Positions 61,430 to 64,000 of a stretch of DNA of 64,000 nt are shown here, piece by piece; the first letter of the stretch is position 1; each line of letters starts with the position of its first letter. Location: assembly GCA_019925105.1 (NCBI GenBank), contig JAHGAU010000020.1, positions 620,001-684,000 of the forward strand, in the 5' to 3' direction. A model generated the notes under the pieces. It saw only the letters and a list, made by a program, of their open reading frames with translations, was not told the origin of the DNA and did not search any database. Source of the stretch: Niebla homalea. Lineage: Eukaryota; Ascomycota; Lecanoromycetes; Lecanorales; Ramalinaceae. Both the position numbers and the translations under genes were made by a program.

Positions 61430-62851
61430 TTAAAGCAGCCCAGGCCTTGCTCTGGCGAACAGCGTCAGACCGCTCAGAAGAGCGGTGATTCCAGTGAAGA
61501 TTATTAGGGGGCCAAATTTACTCCCATACCCTATTGCAGCATGCCGACCACCTTCGTGGAGGAGCGACTCACTGACTGGCCCTGACATGATGTTGCCTAT
61601 TCCTCGTCCGGCACAGAGGAAACCGTAGACAAGGGACGGCTCTGCACGAGCTGTCTTGGACGTGACCAGCAGCATAACCCCTGGCCATGTTGCCACATAA
61701 CCTCCTGCAAATAATCCATACATGATGGAAAATAAGAACAGCAGTGATATTGTACCTGCCAGTCCCCAGAAGACAAAACAGGCAACCGTCGCACCAGCCG
61801 CTGAGAGCGCCACTGGTGTGGTGACGTGACATTTGTCCACCAGGACCCCCGCCACCACACATCCAATCACGGACGCTGTGTTAAAAGCAACCAGCGTCAT
61901 TGTGCCTGCTATCGGTGACCCTCCGATGTCACGCGCATAAGTAGGAAGGTAGATTGATGGGATGAAGTAGCCCAGACCCTGCACCACGTTTCCAAGCTGT
62001 AAGATGAAGAAAGTTGGGTTGATGAGGAACGAGAGATTGAATCGCCGCACTCGGGACGGCGGCAACCTCGGCTTGACGAAGTACAGTGCTGGTGCAGTGA
62101 GCACAAAGACGAGAGCGGCCCAGCTACGCAACGCCCATCTGAAGCCGTACTTGTTGAGGAGCGCGTCCATGAGTAATGGGACAATGACTCCACCTATACC
62201 CGTTCCTGTCCTATATACCGTGAGTCATTGGCTTCATGGCAGACATTTAGCAGCTGCATGACTCTTACCACATAATGCCGAAAGCCAGTCCCTTGCGCCG
62301 AATGAACCATTCATCCATGAACAGTATGGTGGGCGCATAGGTACAAACCCCTCCGACTCCGTAAAGCACCCCTTGAAAGACGATGAGCTGAGTGGTCGTC
62401 GTCGCAAAGGAGCTCGCCATGAATGCGCCACAGATGATGACGAGTCCGACATACGGAGAGGTCTTGCGTGTCAAAGGAAAGGCAAGCAGCGACATGAACC
62501 AGAGCGGCAATCCGAGGTACATGATCCCCTGGAAGACGAACATCAGCATTTAAAGCAGACCCGGATCATGTTCGGGAATACCGAAGCTGTTGTGCCAATG
62601 GTGGGAATGTTGGTGCTTCCGGCGAAGGGCTCATGAGTCGAGTAATACTCTTGCAGGACTCCAAAGGACAATGCAACTCCCCACGTCAATGTTTCGATGA
62701 GAAAGCTGCCAGCGAGGAACAACCACGCATCTTTCCCGCCGTCAGCAGGCAGAAGTGTGGAGTCCGCAAGAGCATGGTCGTCATCCCAGTGATGAGCTGG
62801 ATCTCCGTCGCCATTGCTACGAGATTCCAGTGAAATTGCGTCCCGAGACAT
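61430..62851 (-). CDS. MCT-type MFS permease (monocarboxylate transporter-like)
   Basis: Exons are 62851-62582, 62528-62269 and 62210-61430, giving 436 residues. The fungal MCT/MCH group includes riboflavin, monocarboxylate and unknown carriers. Motifs are seen: DGGKDAWLFLAGSFLIETLT with WGVALSFGVLQEYY (first span), ASGIMYLGLPLWF after the first intron, GGVCTYAPTILFMDEWFIRR (conserved loop) and GIMWTGTGIGGVIVPLLMDA after the second intron. The C-terminal half has FSIMYGLFAGGYVATWPGVM and GFLCAGRGIGNIMSGPVS. The first intron is 53 bases (donor GTATTC at 62581); a 32-base reading would be too short. The ATG at 62851 is the first in frame. Substrate unknown. Confidence 0.86.
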
Positions 62852-64000
62852 GGACGTGTTGACTTCGGTACCGGTCGAGCCTAGCGTCCCAATGTGAAGG
62901 CTCCGCAGATGAGAGCTCAAAAGGACAATGTTTTGGCAAGGACGGCAAACGGTAGAAATGGCTCAATGATGCTACTATCGCCGTGAAAGAATATCACACA
63001 TGTGATGCTGGGAAAGTTCCTATGCCAAAGCCTTCAAAGAAAGGTGAGGAAGCCACCTGTTGCGCCTTTATAACTATAAGTTTAAGGTTATCGCCCTTTC
63101 CAATCTCCTCATCGCGGTAAGACGGACAGCCGCATAGACCTTGACGTCGCGTGCGTCGCAAGAGTCAGGCACCGGGCACTCGCTCGTACCCCAAAAGACA
63201 GCAAGCGAGGTACCTTCCTGGCATCAAAAACGATTTCAAGGTATGTGCGCCGAAGTCAAAGAACCCTCCATTTCTGTCATATCGTGTGGCTACTCAATAG
63301 ATGCTTTCTATGGATAGGCCATGCTATAGCAGATCCTCAGAGATGACTGTGACATCGATCGCGCGCTCGAAACTTCCCTGAATCCTCATTGCCACCGGTT
63401 GCTCAGTTACAAGCTTTCCAGGACCCGTGCGCCATTTCTGATATCTGACCGTGGCCCTGTCCACCCTGGCTCGCCTGGCCACCTTGCTCTTTCGAATCAC
63501 GTGTTCTAAGCAGCCAATTTATGTAAATTAGGGAAGTAACGCAATGGCTCAATAATTCCTCCGATCCAATCAGCTGTGAGGAAGCTCTATGACTAAGATG
63601 CCACCGAGCATATATTAGTGCAAAAGTCGGCGGATACTCGTCCCGACCTCAAGCCTCCATTTGGGCTACTCGAGTCCTGACTGCCTAATGGTCTTACGAA
63701 GGTTCAGTCTCTGCCCTTTGGAGGATTCCGAATCAGCGGCTTCAACATGAATGATCAGTCATTTCGGACTCGGGATGATTCGTTCCTGCTCAGGTTAATT
63801 GAAAATAATTGATTAAGGGCGAGGCCTGATGATGCTTCATCTATAAATGTGGGTGTAAGCCTGATTTCAATATCAGAATTGCAAACCAAGTCGCACCCAG
63901 CTCTGAATTTTGACAAACTCTGAATAGCAAGGCATCAATGTAATACCACTCGAGCCTTCTTCACTACGTTTTGACCTTCTGCTTTTCAATCGCGATATCC
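62852..64000. other. Right-edge intergenic region
   Basis: This is about 1.15 kb upstream of the MCT-type gene up to the window edge. I find no ORF of note. It should hold the MCT promoter and perhaps the flank of a gene outside the window. Confidence 0.4.

Noticed and set aside
1..64000. CRISPR array, bacterial operons, rRNA
   Set aside because: No regularly spaced repeats, no rRNA-like sequence; introns and protein families are fungal.
1..64000. Intact transposon or integrated virus
   Set aside because: I found no transposase, reverse transcriptase or integrase motifs and no long terminal repeats by eye.

Overview
The window looks like a chromosome segment of a filamentous ascomycete (Pezizomycotina). 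Most genes are split by short GT-AG introns of about 45-100 bases. Codons tend to end in C or G. The products are nuclear genes of fungal families: UPF2, a CDC3-type septin, BOS1, OM14, MIA40, THI80, PTS2 thiolase, mitochondrial malate dehydrogenase, a GYF-domain protein, a JEN-type carboxylate permease and a PDR-type ABC transporter. I cannot name the species. Exon models were made by hand from splice signals and family resemblance. Every model given as intact sums to a whole number of codons.

Layout. 1-25 kb is a gene-dense housekeeping block: UPF2 (-), a degenerate pepsin-like protein (-), a SulP/STAS anion transporter (-), a TMEM33/POM33-like membrane protein (-), septin CDC3 (-), a small membrane protein (-), SNARE BOS1 (+), OM14 (+), MIA40 (-, with an apparent single-base frame break), thiamine pyrophosphokinase (+) and peroxisomal thiolase (+). 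25-43 kb is gene-poor. It holds a secreted ferritin-like RDS1-type protein (-), a SED1-like GPI wall protein (-), mitochondrial malate dehydrogenase (+), a small secreted protein (+), uncertain ORFs, a tRNA-like remnant and a fragment resembling the region after the NACHT domain of fungal NLR-like proteins. 43-48 kb is one large GYF-domain gene (-). 48-53 kb is again sparse, with one plausible coiled-coil ORF. 53-63 kb is a transporter cluster: JEN1-type permease (-), PDR ABC pump (+) and an MCT-type MFS permease (-).

Functional links. Several products act in mitochondria (MIA40 import and oxidation, OM14 outer membrane, malate dehydrogenase) or peroxisomes (thiolase), but nothing shows co-regulation. 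The three transporters at the right end could be a small efflux/uptake module for organic acids and drugs; this is inference from proximity.

I found no clearly new multi-gene system. The most notable points are unusual gene structures (a 2-base micro-exon in OM14, an ATG-only first exon in BOS1), a pepsin-fold protein that has lost both DTG motifs, and two ORFs whose reading frames would each be repaired by one base in a homopolymer.
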